DNA from: an uncultured Pelagibacteraceae bacterium | Lineage (GTDB): Bacteria > Pseudomonadota > Alphaproteobacteria > Pelagibacterales > Pelagibacteraceae | Assembly (NCBI GenBank): GCA_902588585.1 | Contig: CACIPQ010000001.1 | Location: 159,710-223,709, forward strand | Reading direction: 5' to 3' | Length of the DNA: 64,000 nt | Shown: positions 18,148 to 27,611 of the stretch, piece by piece | Position numbering within the stretch: the first letter of the stretch is position 1 | Layout: the number at the start of each line of letters is the position of its first letter | Notes under the pieces: model-generated | What the model was told of the DNA's origin: nothing | Database searches by the model: none | Seen by the model: the letters and a program-made list of their open reading frames with translations, nothing else | Made by a program: the position numbers and the translations under genes

Positions 18148-18660
18148 ATGAAAAATATTTGTGAATGGAGCAAATGTAATAAAATTGGGGTTCATAGAGC
18201 TCCAGTTGAAAAAGACAATAGTAAAAAATTTAGATTGTTATGTCTAGAACATATAAAGATCTTCAATAAAAGTTGGAACTATTTTGCAGATATGAATGAA
18301 AATGAAGTTGAAAATTTTATTAAATCTGATTTGACTTGGCACAAACCAACTAAAAGTTTTGGGTCATCTGAAAATTTTTTCAGAATTCTATGGGTGAATG
18401 CTTTGAGCGATAAACCTGGCGCATTTAAGAACTCAACGTTTGATGATTTTAAAAAATCAAAATTTTCAGATAGGGATAAAGATGCCCTTAAAATTCTTGG
18501 TTTAAAAAACAATACAAATTGGTCTGATATTCAAAAAAGATTTAAAATGCTTGTAAAGAAATACCATCCTGATAAAAATCACGGAAGTAAAAAATATGAG
18601 GACATTCTAAAAAAGATCACTTTGGCATATAGCCAATTGAGATTGAGTATGAGTAAATAA
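18148..18660 (+). CDS. J-domain protein (DnaJ-like co-chaperone)
   Basis: A 170-aa protein. The N-terminus carries a [15 protein letters not shown] segment and a further cysteine/histidine (LLCLEH), possibly a metal site. The C-terminal third is a J domain with the diagnostic [11 protein letters not shown] (HPD motif). This architecture, next to cobS and cobT, is common in Alphaproteobacteria. It would stimulate DnaK on a specific client, plausibly the CobST AAA+ assembly given its position, but that is inference. It is 7 bases upstream of cobS. Confidence 0.88.
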   Translation: MKNICEWSKCNKIGVHRAPVEKDNSKKFRLLCLEHIKIFNKSWNYFADMNENEVENFIKSDLTWHKPTKSFGSSENFFRILWVNALSDKPGAFKNSTFDDFKKSKFSDRDKDALKILGLKNNTNWSDIQKRFKMLVKKYHPDKNHGSKKYEDILKKITLAYSQLRLSMSK

Positions 18661-18667
18661 GAAAATT

Positions 18668-19642
18668 ATGAATTTAGAAAATCAAAAACCCGATATAAAA
18701 ATTTCTGTTAGACAGACTTTTGGTATAGACACAGATATGGAGATTGATGGTTTTTCAAAAAAAAATACTTATGTTCCCGACATAGACCAAGATTATAAAT
18801 TTGATCGAGACACAACTTTAGCTATTCTTTCAGGTTTTGCATTTAATAAGAGAGTTTTAATTCAAGGCTACCACGGAACAGGAAAATCTACACACATAGA
18901 ACAAATAGCATCAAGGCTTAATTGGCCTTGTGTAAGAGTAAACCTAGATAGTCATATAAGTAGAATAGATTTAATCGGGAAAGATGCAATAATTGTTAAA
19001 GACGGAAAACAAGTTACAGAATTTAAAGAAGGAATATTGCCTTGGTCTGTTCAAAATCCAGTAGCATTAGTATTTGATGAGTATGATGCCGGAAGACCCG
19101 ATGTAATGTTTGTTATACAGAGAATTTTAGAGAGTGACGGCAAGTTTACACTTCTTGATAAAAATAAAGTAATAAAACAAAATAAATTTTTTAGAATGTT
19201 TGCAACAACTAACACGGTTGGTCTTGGAGATACAACGGGGCTTTACCATGGAACTCAACAAATTAATCAAGGTCAAATGGATAGATGGAATATAGTTACA
19301 ACATTAAATTATCTTAAGGCTGAAAAAGAGTTAGAAATTGTTTTAGCAAAAAATAAAGGACTAAATAATGCAGAAGGAAAAGAAAATATTGTGAACATGA
19401 TTAAGGTTGCTGACCTGACAAGAAATGGATTCATTAACGGAGATATATCAACCGTTATGAGTCCGAGGACTGTTATACATTGGGCTGAAAATTCACAGAT
19501 TTTCAAAGATGTAGGTTATGCTTTTAGAGTAACTTTTTTAAATAAATGTGATGAACTAGAGAGAAAAATTATCGCCGAATATTACCAGAGATGTTTTGGG
19601 GAAGATCTTCCAGAATCTTCTGTAAATGTAAATATTGGTTAA
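18668..19642 (+). CDS. cobS: CobS-type AAA+ ATPase (cobaltochelatase subunit homologue)
   Basis: A 324-aa AAA+ ATPase. The Walker A is [13 protein letters not shown] around residue 68, Walker B is [13 protein letters not shown], and [13 protein letters not shown] is the sensor region. The sequence is clearly CobS, which with CobT powers cobalt insertion by CobN in aerobic cobalamin synthesis. No cobN or other cob genes are in the window. CobS/CobT homologues also occur in alphaproteobacteria that do not make B12, so the client may differ here. cobT follows one base after its stop. Confidence 0.9.
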   Translation: MNLENQKPDIKISVRQTFGIDTDMEIDGFSKKNTYVPDIDQDYKFDRDTTLAILSGFAFNKRVLIQGYHGTGKSTHIEQIASRLNWPCVRVNLDSHISRIDLIGKDAIIVKDGKQVTEFKEGILPWSVQNPVALVFDEYDAGRPDVMFVIQRILESDGKFTLLDKNKVIKQNKFFRMFATTNTVGLGDTTGLYHGTQQINQGQMDRWNIVTTLNYLKAEKELEIVLAKNKGLNNAEGKENIVNMIKVADLTRNGFINGDISTVMSPRTVIHWAENSQIFKDVGYAFRVTFLNKCDELERKIIAEYYQRCFGEDLPESSVNVNIG

Positions 19643-19643
19643 A

Positions 19644-21410
19644 ATGCAAAAAAAAGAGGACCACCTAGAGTTTTTTAAGAGCGCTTTAATTTCAACAATA
19701 AAGTCAATATCAGAAAAAAAAGATTGCGAAATAAAATTTGGCAAACCAAGTTTAGGTGACAATAACAAAGTTGTAAATCTTCCTGAACTAAATAAGATTG
19801 AAAGTATTAAAGACTTTTCCCAGATGAGGGCCAGGGCCGATTCCGAGGCATTAAGATTAAAATACAGCAATAATGATATTTTTGAAGAGTATAAGCCAAA
19901 AGGTGAGTTATCCAAAAAACTTTATAAAATTGCTGAAAAAATTAGATACGAAAAAATTGGTAGCGAAAAATTTATAGGAATAAAAAAGAACTTGTTTTCT
20001 GTTTATAAAGAAAGAGAAAAAAAATCTGAATCAAATAAAAATCAATTAACAGATTCTTTTGAAAAATATCTAAAAAGTCACTTTTTTAATATAAAAGAAA
20101 GTAAAAAGTCTAAGATAAATTTTGCAAAAAACTTTAAAAAAAAATTAAATTTTTTAAAAAAAAATATAAAAGATCAAAGAAAATTTAACCAGTTAATTGC
20201 AGAAATAATTTCTAGCTTAGATATCGAAGATAAAGAATTTAGCGAAGATAGAGAAGAAAATAAAAACAACTTAGAAAACAAAGATAGACAAGAAAGAAAG
20301 GACGAGGCTGAAAGTCAGTCTTTGAAAAAAGAACAAAATGAAGAGTTTTCAATTGACACCAATACTCCGGATATTAAAGACGTATCGGGAGAAGACGATA
20401 AAAGTTTAGAAGAAATTGAAGACCCAAATGAAGAAGCCAATCTAAGACCGAAGACGGTTTTTTCACAAAACAAAAAAAAATATAAAGTATACACCAGTCA
20501 GTTTGATGAGATTATTAAAGCAGAGAATCTAGAGAACAATGAAGAATTAAAGAGATTAAGAGCTACTTTGGACCAACAACTCTTACAATTAAAAAGTTTT
20601 GTGGCTAAGTTGGCTAATAAGTTGCAAAGAAAACTTTTAGCAAAACAAAATAGATCTTGGGATTTTGATTTAGAAGAAGGAGTTCTTGATACATCTAAAT
20701 TGACAAGAATAATAATTGATCCTTTGAATTCATTATCTTTTAAAAAAGAAAAAGAAACAGAATTTAAAGATACCTTGGTAACCATATTAATTGATAATTC
20801 TGGATCAATGAGAGGAAAACCAATTTCAGTTGCTGCTGTTTGTGCAGATATATTATCGAGAACTTTAGAAAGATGTTCTGTTAAAGTTGAGGTTTTAGGT
20901 TTTACCACAAAGCACTGGAAAGGTGGTTCAAGCAGAGAACAATGGATAAATAATAAAAAACCAAAATCTCCTGGTAGACTTAATGATTTAAGACACATAA
21001 TTTATAAATCTGCTGATACACCGTGGCGACAAGCAAAAAACAATATAGGATTAATGCTCAAAGAAGGTCTTTTAAAAGAAAATATTGATGGAGAGGCTTT
21101 GAGGTGGACATTTAATAAAATGAAAAAAAGAAAAGAAGAAAGAAAAATATTAATGGTTATATCTGATGGTGCTCCAGTAGATGATTCGACTCTGTCTACA
21201 AACGCTAATGATTATCTAGAAAATGATTTAAAAAATACAGTAAATTTCATAGAAGAATTATCTTCTGTGGAATTACTAGCTATTGGAATTGGTCATGATG
21301 TTACACGATATTATAAAAGAGCTGTAAAAATAACAGATGTTCATGATCTAGGTGATGCTATGATAAATCAGCTAACAGATCTGTTTTCAAATAAAAAAAT
21401 TATTCATTAA
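19644..21410 (+). CDS. cobT: CobT-type protein with VWA domain (cobaltochelatase subunit homologue)
   Basis: About 588 aa from the ATG at 19644; the ORF track's TTG three codons earlier overlaps cobS. The N-terminal third is helical and basic. Residues about 200-260 are a very acidic Asp/Glu-rich stretch. The C-terminal half is a von Willebrand A domain with the MIDAS motif [13 protein letters not shown], then [14 protein letters not shown] and [14 protein letters not shown]. CobT pairs with the CobS ring as in Mg-chelatase D/I systems. It converges on, and overlaps by four bases, the transporter gene. Confidence 0.9.
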   Translation: MQKKEDHLEFFKSALISTIKSISEKKDCEIKFGKPSLGDNNKVVNLPELNKIESIKDFSQMRARADSEALRLKYSNNDIFEEYKPKGELSKKLYKIAEKIRYEKIGSEKFIGIKKNLFSVYKEREKKSESNKNQLTDSFEKYLKSHFFNIKESKKSKINFAKNFKKKLNFLKKNIKDQRKFNQLIAEIISSLDIEDKEFSEDREENKNNLENKDRQERKDEAESQSLKKEQNEEFSIDTNTPDIKDVSGEDDKSLEEIEDPNEEANLRPKTVFSQNKKKYKVYTSQFDEIIKAENLENNEELKRLRATLDQQLLQLKSFVAKLANKLQRKLLAKQNRSWDFDLEEGVLDTSKLTRIIIDPLNSLSFKKEKETEFKDTLVTILIDNSGSMRGKPISVAAVCADILSRTLERCSVKVEVLGFTTKHWKGGSSREQWINNKKPKSPGRLNDLRHIIYKSADTPWRQAKNNIGLMLKEGLLKENIDGEALRWTFNKMKKRKEERKILMVISDGAPVDDSTLSTNANDYLENDLKNTVNFIEELSSVELLAIGIGHDVTRYYKRAVKITDVHDLGDAMINQLTDLFSNKKIIH

Positions 21411-21985
21411 GATATATTTGTAAATAATTTTGTTTCATCAGGAATTTTTTTCAACAATAATTTAAATGGTATTAACATTAGTGCTACCATAATTAATTTT
21501 ACAACAAAATCACCTGCTGCTAAAGATAACCATGGCATTTCCGTATTGTAAAAAGAAATTGAAAAAAACAATAAAGTATCTACTAAGGAACCAATCAGCG
21601 AAGATACTAATGGTGCTATAAACCATATCTTTCTTCTTAAAATATCAAAAATATGAACATCTAACAGTTGAGCAGCTAAAAAAGCAGTTCCAGATCCAAT
21701 TGCTATCCTGATGGATATTAAATCTTTAAAGTTTGTAGAAAAATATAAAGTTAAAAGCACACCTGTAAAAAAACCTAGATAAACTATTTTTCTAGCAATA
21801 AACTTTCCATATTTCCGATTTGCAAGATCAGTTATTAAAAAAGTTATTGGATAACTAAATGCTGCGTAGGTAAGTAAATTTTCTAACCCAAAATGATCTA
21901 CTGGAAACTGAACTAAAAAATTTGAAATAACAACCGTTCCAGCCATACAAATAGCCAGTCCTATAAAAAGTTTAGACCTGAACAT
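21407..21985 (-). CDS. Queuosine-precursor-type transporter (VUT/YhhQ family)
   Basis: From the preferred ATG at 21985 the protein is about 192 aa with five to six membrane helices ([62 protein letters not shown]). The [11 protein letters not shown] loop and the [15 protein letters not shown] helix match the VUT/YhhQ family, whose studied members import preQ0/preQ1 queuosine precursors. The ORF track's longer start reads through the rpmB 3' end in another frame and is not credible. Confidence 0.85.
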   Translation of the reverse strand: MFRSKLFIGLAICMAGTVVISNFLVQFPVDHFGLENLLTYAAFSYPITFLITDLANRKYGKFIARKIVYLGFFTGVLLTLYFSTNFKDLISIRIAIGSGTAFLAAQLLDVHIFDILRRKIWFIAPLVSSLIGSLVDTLLFFSISFYNTEMPWLSLAAGDFVVKLIMVALMLIPFKLLLKKIPDETKLFTNIS

Positions 21986-21992
21986 AAAAATC

Positions 21993-22274
21993 CTAAGCTT
22001 CTTTTGATAATATTTTGACTCTATACTTTTTTGCTTTCTTCGATAGCTTGAAAGCTTTTGCTGACTGAAGGAACTTGTCAATCCCACCCTTAAAATCTAC
22101 AGTTCTTAAGGCTGCATTGGTTACCTTAAGTGTAATATTCTTTTTTAAAAGATCACTTTTAAATCTAATTTTTTTTATACCGGGATTAAATTTTCTTTTT
22201 GTTTTATTGTTAGCGTGACTAACATTATGCCCCTTGAGAGGTCTTTTCCCTGTAAGCTCACATTTCTTAGTCAT
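21993..22274 (-). CDS. rpmB: Large ribosomal subunit protein bL28
   Basis: The true start is the ATG at 22274 (MTKKCELTGKRPLKGHNVSH), not the 135-aa ORF start, which adds a non-homologous leader. This gives 93 aa. The CELTGKRP opening, NNKTKRKFNPGIKKIRF and the C-terminal basic helix are diagnostic of bL28 of the alphaproteobacterial length. It is followed after seven bases by the transporter gene on the same strand. Confidence 0.95.
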   Translation of the reverse strand: MTKKCELTGKRPLKGHNVSHANNKTKRKFNPGIKKIRFKSDLLKKNITLKVTNAALRTVDFKGGIDKFLQSAKAFKLSKKAKKYRVKILSKEA

Positions 22275-22333
22275 AAAATATCCAATAGCTGTATAATTGG
22301 AGCCGAATATATAATCAAGTAAATATATGTGTA

Positions 22334-22362
22334 TTGACAATGTTTGTGCCAAAGAATAATAA
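22334..22362 (+). promoter_or_regulatory. Sigma-70-like promoter for the tauE-like gene
   Basis: A consensus -35 box TTGACA (22334-22339) is followed by a 17-base spacer and TAATAA as -10. The -10 ends only five bases before the ATG of the TauE gene, so transcription would start at or within a base or two of the start codon. That predicts a leaderless or nearly leaderless mRNA. Confidence 0.6.
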
Positions 22363-22367
22363 ACTGA

Positions 22368-23465
22368 ATGGAATTTTTCCTGCCTGTCGCACAAGTTCAA
22401 GTAAGTATTTTGGTAATTTTGCTCCTAAGTTTCATTGTTGGTTTTGTATCTGGGCTATTTGGTATTGGTGGTGGCTTCTTAATGACACCTGTTTTGATAT
22501 TTATGGGAATCCCTCCTACATTTGCCGTTGCAAATGAGGCAAATAATATTTTAGGAACATCGGTTTCTGGTGCGCTACACCATTGGTTTAGGAAAACTCT
22601 AGATTATAAAATGGGCATAACAATTGTAGCAGGCGGTGTATTAGGAACGGCTGTTGGAATGTTGATTTTTGCCTATCTAAAACAAATGGGGATAATCAAC
22701 GTTAGTATTACTTTGGCATACATTTATATGTTGGTAATAGTTGGTACTTTAATGTTTGCAAAAGGATACAAAGAGTTAATTAATATTAGAAAAAAAATTG
22801 CTGTTAAAAGAAAAGCACATGATCATTATTGGATCCATGGTTTGCCTTTTAGAATGAAGTTTCATAAATCAAGACTTTATGAGAGCGCTATTGTTCCAAT
22901 CATGTTGGGATTTATCGTTGGTATATTCGCTTCAATTATGGGTGTTGGCGGTGCATTTATAATGGTACCCGCAATGATTTATATTATTGGAATGCCAACC
23001 AAATTAGTTCCGGGTACATCTCTATTTGTAACAATTTTTATAACCGGATTGGTGGTTATTGTGCATGCATTAAAATTTCAAACTATAGATTTTATATTAG
23101 TTTCTGTTTTAATAACTGGATCAATCATTGGTTTACACGTTGGTTTAAAAGTTTCAGAAAAATTAAATGCTTCAGAATATAAAACTTTACTGGCTGTTTT
23201 GTTGTTGGCCGTAGGAATAATGATGGGTATAGAAACTTTTGTCCTTGAAAAAGGCTCTAGCTTATTTATCACTCAGAAGACAGGAGAAATAGACAACAAA
23301 TTAGCAGAGGTCGTACTTGCCCTTTCTACTAGTAACCCAATGGTTTATGGATTCTTATCAATAATTTTAGTCATTTTAATTGGCGTTACTTTTTCATATG
23401 CAAGAGAGTTAATACATCATATTAGATATGACCTTGATAAGAAAAAATATAACTTTTTTAAATAG
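22368..23465 (+). CDS. TauE/SafE family anion permease
   Basis: A 365-aa inner-membrane protein with about eight to nine helices arranged as two halves. Each half starts with the family signature: FIVGFVSGLFGIGGGFLMTPVLI near residue 25 and FIVGIFASIMGVGGAFIMVPAMI near residue 185. TauE/SafE proteins export or import sulfite, sulfoacetate, taurine-derived sulfonates or related small anions; the substrate here is not determinable. It converges end to end with pyrD. Confidence 0.88.
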   Translation: MEFFLPVAQVQVSILVILLLSFIVGFVSGLFGIGGGFLMTPVLIFMGIPPTFAVANEANNILGTSVSGALHHWFRKTLDYKMGITIVAGGVLGTAVGMLIFAYLKQMGIINVSITLAYIYMLVIVGTLMFAKGYKELINIRKKIAVKRKAHDHYWIHGLPFRMKFHKSRLYESAIVPIMLGFIVGIFASIMGVGGAFIMVPAMIYIIGMPTKLVPGTSLFVTIFITGLVVIVHALKFQTIDFILVSVLITGSIIGLHVGLKVSEKLNASEYKTLLAVLLLAVGIMMGIETFVLEKGSSLFITQKTGEIDNKLAEVVLALSTSNPMVYGFLSIILVILIGVTFSYARELIHHIRYDLDKKKYNFFK

Positions 23466-24515
23466 TTAATTTGAATCGGAGCCTATTGCTTCTTTTATAT
23501 TTTTAAAACCTTTGTTTTTTAAAATATCTATTAACTCTTTTTTAATATCTTTAATAATTGTCGGTCCTTTGTAAATAAGCCCGGTATACAGTTGTACTGC
23601 AGATGCTCCGGCAGCTATTTTTTCAAATGCAGATTCTCCAGAATCAATTCCTCCAACTCCAATGATCGGTACCTGGCCTTTTAGTTCTTTATAAAATCTT
23701 CTAACGAATTCGGTTGATAAATCTTTTAATGGTCTTCCTGACAATCCTCCAGTTTCTTTTTTTTTATCATCTAACAAACTATCTCTGTTTTTGTCGGTAG
23801 TATTTGTTAAAATTACTCCGTCAATCTTATATTCTAAAATTAACTTAATAATTCCATCCGCATAAGAATTCTCAAGGTCCGGAGAAACTTTTAATAGAAA
23901 AAATTTATTAAAATTACTTTTTTCTCTTATCTCGTTAATTTTTGACAATAATTTTCTAAGAACATCCTCCTTGTGAAAATTTCTTAGACCTGGAGTATTA
24001 GGAGAAGATATATTTACTGTGATATAATCGCCTAGAGGAAAAAAAATTTCTGCACATTTTAAAAAATCATTAAGCATACTTTCTGTATCTTTGTTAGGCC
24101 CTATATTAATTCCCAAAAGATTGTTCGGAGTATTACTTTCAATTCTTTTTCTTACCACTTCGGATCCATCATTATTAAATCCCAATCTATTTATTAGAGC
24201 GTGGTCCTTTGTTAATCGAAAGACTCTAGGTTTTTCATTACCATATTGCTGCTTAGGGGTGATAGTTCCAACTTCCACAAAGCCAAAACCAAGTTTAAAT
24301 ATTTCATTGTACACTTCTGCGCTCTTATCGAAACCAGCCGCCAAACCTATCGGATTGCTAATTTCTTTTCCAAAAAGCTTAATGTTTAACATTTCCTCGT
24401 CTGCAACAGAAAAAAGACTGCTTGGAAGAAAATTAAATTTTAAAGATTTTATTGCTAAATCGTGTGCTGTCTCAGGATCTAGATTAAATACAAAAGGTCT
24501 TAGAAAAGAAAACAT
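23466..24515 (-). CDS. pyrD: Dihydroorotate dehydrogenase (quinone), class 2
   Basis: A 349-aa FMN enzyme oxidising dihydroorotate to orotate with electrons passed to quinone. The N-terminal amphipathic helix region (RPFVFNLDPETAHDLAIKSL) identifies the membrane-associated class 2 form. Next are IGLAAGFDKSAE, GFVEVGTITPKQQYGNEKPR, VNISSPNTPGLR with the class 2 catalytic serine, and IIGVGGIDSG for phosphate/FMN binding. It follows lysS by five bases. Confidence 0.95.
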   Translation of the reverse strand: MFSFLRPFVFNLDPETAHDLAIKSLKFNFLPSSLFSVADEEMLNIKLFGKEISNPIGLAAGFDKSAEVYNEIFKLGFGFVEVGTITPKQQYGNEKPRVFRLTKDHALINRLGFNNDGSEVVRKRIESNTPNNLLGINIGPNKDTESMLNDFLKCAEIFFPLGDYITVNISSPNTPGLRNFHKEDVLRKLLSKINEIREKSNFNKFFLLKVSPDLENSYADGIIKLILEYKIDGVILTNTTDKNRDSLLDDKKKETGGLSGRPLKDLSTEFVRRFYKELKGQVPIIGVGGIDSGESAFEKIAAGASAVQLYTGLIYKGPTIIKDIKKELIDILKNKGFKNIKEAIGSDSN

Positions 24516-24520
24516 TAAAA

Positions 24521-26086
24521 TTACATTCTCAACTTTTTTTCCATTAAATCAATTGTCTCTTTAACTCCAAAAAAGCTTATAAAAAAACCCATTCTTGGAC
24601 CATTTTCTTCTCCAAAACAAACTTCATATATCAATTTAAACCAATCTCTCAAATTCTCACTATAACCATTTTCTTTTCCAGCTGTGTAAATTTTGGTTTG
24701 TATTTCTTCTGCAGGAGTATTTTGTGAAACCTTTTTTAAAACAGCAATAAGGTTCTCTAAAGCTTTTTTTTCATTTTTATTTGGTTTCTTATATTTTTTC
24801 TTTGGTTCAACTTCATCGATAAAATAATTAATTGCATATCCAGTTAGTTCGTTTAAAATTTTATGGTTTTTTGGGTCTATTTCTTTATGAAACTTTTTAA
24901 TAAATTTCCATAAAACATCTTTTGTTTTTGCATTACTGGAACCAACAATATTTAACAACATAGAAAATGGCATAACAATTTTTTCTTTGGGGGGAGAACC
25001 TCTGTGTACATGCCAAACTGGATTTAAGAGTTGCTCGTTAGATTTTTGCTTATCATATTTTTCAATTAAGGATAGGTACTCATCAACTGCTTTTGGAACA
25101 ACGTCTGGATAAAGTTTTTTTGCTCTCTTTGGATTTTGGTACATATAAAGGGACAAACTTTCTGGTGATGCATATCGTAACCATTGCTCTATGGTTATCC
25201 CATTACCTTTTGATTTAGAAATTTTTTCTCCCTTTTCATCCAAGAATAGTTCATAAGCAAAACCATTTGGAGATTTTTTTCCCATGGCCTCGCATATCTT
25301 GCTAGACAATATAGCGCTTTCAATTAAATCTTTTCCATACATTTCAAAATCTACATCAAATGTAAACCAACGCATAGCCCAGTCAACTTTCCATTGTAAT
25401 TTGCATTTACCATTTAAAATATCTACTTTCATTTTTTTTCCATTATTATCAAAAACTACATTATTATTTTTTTTATCCATTTCGATAACCGGTATTTCTA
25501 AAACTTTTCCTGTATCTGGACATATCGGTAAAAACGGACTGTAAGTTTTTCTCCTCTCGCTTCTAAGTGTGGGCAAAATTATATTCATAATATTGTCATA
25601 TTTTTCCAGAACTCTTTTGATTGAATCATTAAATATTCCTTTTTTATAATTTTCTGTGGAGCTTTTAAAAATAAAGTTAAATTTAAATTTTTTTAAAAAC
25701 TCTACTAACATTTTATTATTATGTTCCCCAAAGCTTTTATATTTTTTAAAAGGGTCGGGAATATCTGTGAGTGGCTTTCCGATATTGTCGTGTAAAATTT
25801 TATCGTTAGGTATATTGTCAGGAACTTTTCTCAAACCATCCATGTCATCAGAAAATGTTATTAATTCAGATTCAATTTCCTTAATGTGATTCAGTGCGTT
25901 TATCATCATTGAGGTTCTTGAAACTTCGCCAAATGTACCAATGTGCGGCAAACCACTTGGACCGTATCCTGTCTGAAAGGTAATTTTGTTCTTCTTCTTG
26001 ATGATGTCTTTCCTATCTTTAAGAAGTTTGCGAATTTCAACAAATGGCCAAGAAGATGTTGATTGAATTAGATCAGACTCAAGCAT
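24521..26086 (-). CDS. lysS: Lysyl-tRNA synthetase, class I
   Basis: A 521-aa class I enzyme (archaeal/alphaproteobacterial type) rather than the class II LysS of most bacteria. The HIGH-type motif is GPSGLPHIGTFGE near residue 46, and the KMSKS loop is GEKISKSKGNGITIEQWL near residue 290. The Rossmann core includes FSDDMDGLRKVPDN. The C-terminal helical anticodon-binding domain fits LysK. Class I LysRS is usual in Alphaproteobacteria and supports the taxonomic reading. The symbol lysK is also used. Confidence 0.93.
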   Translation of the reverse strand: MLESDLIQSTSSWPFVEIRKLLKDRKDIIKKKNKITFQTGYGPSGLPHIGTFGEVSRTSMMINALNHIKEIESELITFSDDMDGLRKVPDNIPNDKILHDNIGKPLTDIPDPFKKYKSFGEHNNKMLVEFLKKFKFNFIFKSSTENYKKGIFNDSIKRVLEKYDNIMNIILPTLRSERRKTYSPFLPICPDTGKVLEIPVIEMDKKNNNVVFDNNGKKMKVDILNGKCKLQWKVDWAMRWFTFDVDFEMYGKDLIESAILSSKICEAMGKKSPNGFAYELFLDEKGEKISKSKGNGITIEQWLRYASPESLSLYMYQNPKRAKKLYPDVVPKAVDEYLSLIEKYDKQKSNEQLLNPVWHVHRGSPPKEKIVMPFSMLLNIVGSSNAKTKDVLWKFIKKFHKEIDPKNHKILNELTGYAINYFIDEVEPKKKYKKPNKNEKKALENLIAVLKKVSQNTPAEEIQTKIYTAGKENGYSENLRDWFKLIYEVCFGEENGPRMGFFISFFGVKETIDLMEKKLRM

Positions 26087-26115
26087 TATTAAGGTTTATA
26101 ATAAGTTGAATTTTA

Positions 26116-27588
26116 TTGCTATTTAAATATTGTCCAGATTTTATGGCATCAAATAAAACCGTTTTTTTTATAATTGGTATCCTTCTAGTTGTTCTAGGCA
26201 TCTTTATGCTGATACCTTACACTGTACAATTAATTTACAATGAAAATAGTAACAGTTTTTTTTCCTCATCAATTATAACAGTTTTTATTGGGATTTTAAC
26301 AATTCTTGCTAGCATAAAAAAAGAGAAGCAGCTTAATCTTCAACAGGCTTTTTTATTTTCTACGTTGGCATGGATAAGTGTTGCAATTTTTGGAAGCATT
26401 CCATTTGTTCTTTCGAGTTTAAAACTCTCGTTTAGTGAAGCATTTTTTGAGAGTATGTCTGGGATAACCACTACCGGTTCAACTGTAATTTTAGATTTGG
26501 ACTCTTCGCCAAAAAGCATCTTGCTTTGGAGAGCTATTATGCAATGGTTAGGCGGAATTGGAATAATAGTAATGGCAACAACTGTGCTGCCTTTGTTGAA
26601 GGTTGGTGGTATGCAGCTCTTTAAACTCGATTCCTCTGGAACTGAAAAAATACTACCAAAAACAGTAGAGGTTTCTTTTTTAATTATCACAATTTATACA
26701 ACACTAACTTTTGCTTGTGCTTTTGTTTATTGGATTCAGGGTATGAATATATTTGATAGTATTGCTCATTCTTTAACAACCTTAGCTACAGGGGGGTTTT
26801 CAACTCATAATGAATCAATTGGTTATTTTAAAAATCCGGGAATTGAGTTTACAGCCACAATATTTATTATCCTTGGAAGCATACCTTTCATATCCTATTT
26901 AAGATTTATTAAAGGAAACAAAAAAATATTTTTTGAAGATGTACAGATTAGAGGCTTTCTTTATCTCTTGATTACTTCAATAATAATAATGTTTCTGTAT
27001 TTATTTATAAATAACAATGAACATTCTTTTCTAGATAATTTAAGGATTTCGTCTTTTAATGTTATTTCCATTTTGTCTGGCACTGGATATGTAACTGATG
27101 ATTTTGGTTTGTGGGGGGAGTTTCCATTAATATTTTTCCTTTTTTTAATGTTTGTTGGAGGATGTGCTGGCTCTACCACATGCGGAATTAAAGTATTTAG
27201 ATTGCAAATACTTTTTCTTTTTTTAAAAAATCAAGTAAAAAAAATAATCTACCCAAATAGTATTTTTATATTTAGTTATAATAAACAAAAGATTGAAGAT
27301 AGTTTTATTAATTCTGTAATAGTTTTTATATTTTCTTATTTGTTTATTTTTTTAATGATAGCAATTTTGCTCTCAATTACTGGACTTGATTTTTTATCTG
27401 CCGTATCTGGAGCTGCTACTTCTATATCTAACGTAGGACCTGGACTAGGTGAGATGATAGGGCCAAATGGAAATTTTAACCAAGTTTCAAATGTTTCAAA
27501 ATGGATACTATCGTTCGGGATGCTTCTTGGAAGATTGGAAATTTTTGCTGTATTAGTTCTCTTTTTACCATCTTTCTGGAGATCATAA
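26116..27588 (+). CDS. TrkH/KtrB-type potassium uptake protein
   Basis: A 490-aa polytopic protein of the Trk/Ktr/HKT superfamily. The four pore-loop repeats are visible: SGITTTGSTV, LATGGFSTHN, ISGTGYVTDD and ISNVGPGLGE. Each keeps the selectivity-filter glycine. It would take up K+ with a TrkA-like partner that is not in the window. The track start is TTG; the ATG nine codons later (26143) is an equally good start. It is divergent from lysS with almost no spacer. Confidence 0.9.
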   Translation: MLFKYCPDFMASNKTVFFIIGILLVVLGIFMLIPYTVQLIYNENSNSFFSSSIITVFIGILTILASIKKEKQLNLQQAFLFSTLAWISVAIFGSIPFVLSSLKLSFSEAFFESMSGITTTGSTVILDLDSSPKSILLWRAIMQWLGGIGIIVMATTVLPLLKVGGMQLFKLDSSGTEKILPKTVEVSFLIITIYTTLTFACAFVYWIQGMNIFDSIAHSLTTLATGGFSTHNESIGYFKNPGIEFTATIFIILGSIPFISYLRFIKGNKKIFFEDVQIRGFLYLLITSIIIMFLYLFINNNEHSFLDNLRISSFNVISILSGTGYVTDDFGLWGEFPLIFFLFLMFVGGCAGSTTCGIKVFRLQILFLFLKNQVKKIIYPNSIFIFSYNKQKIEDSFINSVIVFIFSYLFIFLMIAILLSITGLDFLSAVSGAATSISNVGPGLGEMIGPNGNFNQVSNVSKWILSFGMLLGRLEIFAVLVLFLPSFWRS

Positions 27589-27611
27589 GTTAATATATAG
27601 TATTATGAACT

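Noticed and set aside
20498-20998. 166-aa minus-strand ORF
   Set aside because: Antisense to the VWA domain of cobT; no domain or start signal of its own.
21993-22400. Long 135-aa version of bL28
   Set aside because: The extra 42 N-terminal residues have no ribosomal similarity; the internal ATG at 22274 gives the exact bL28 start.
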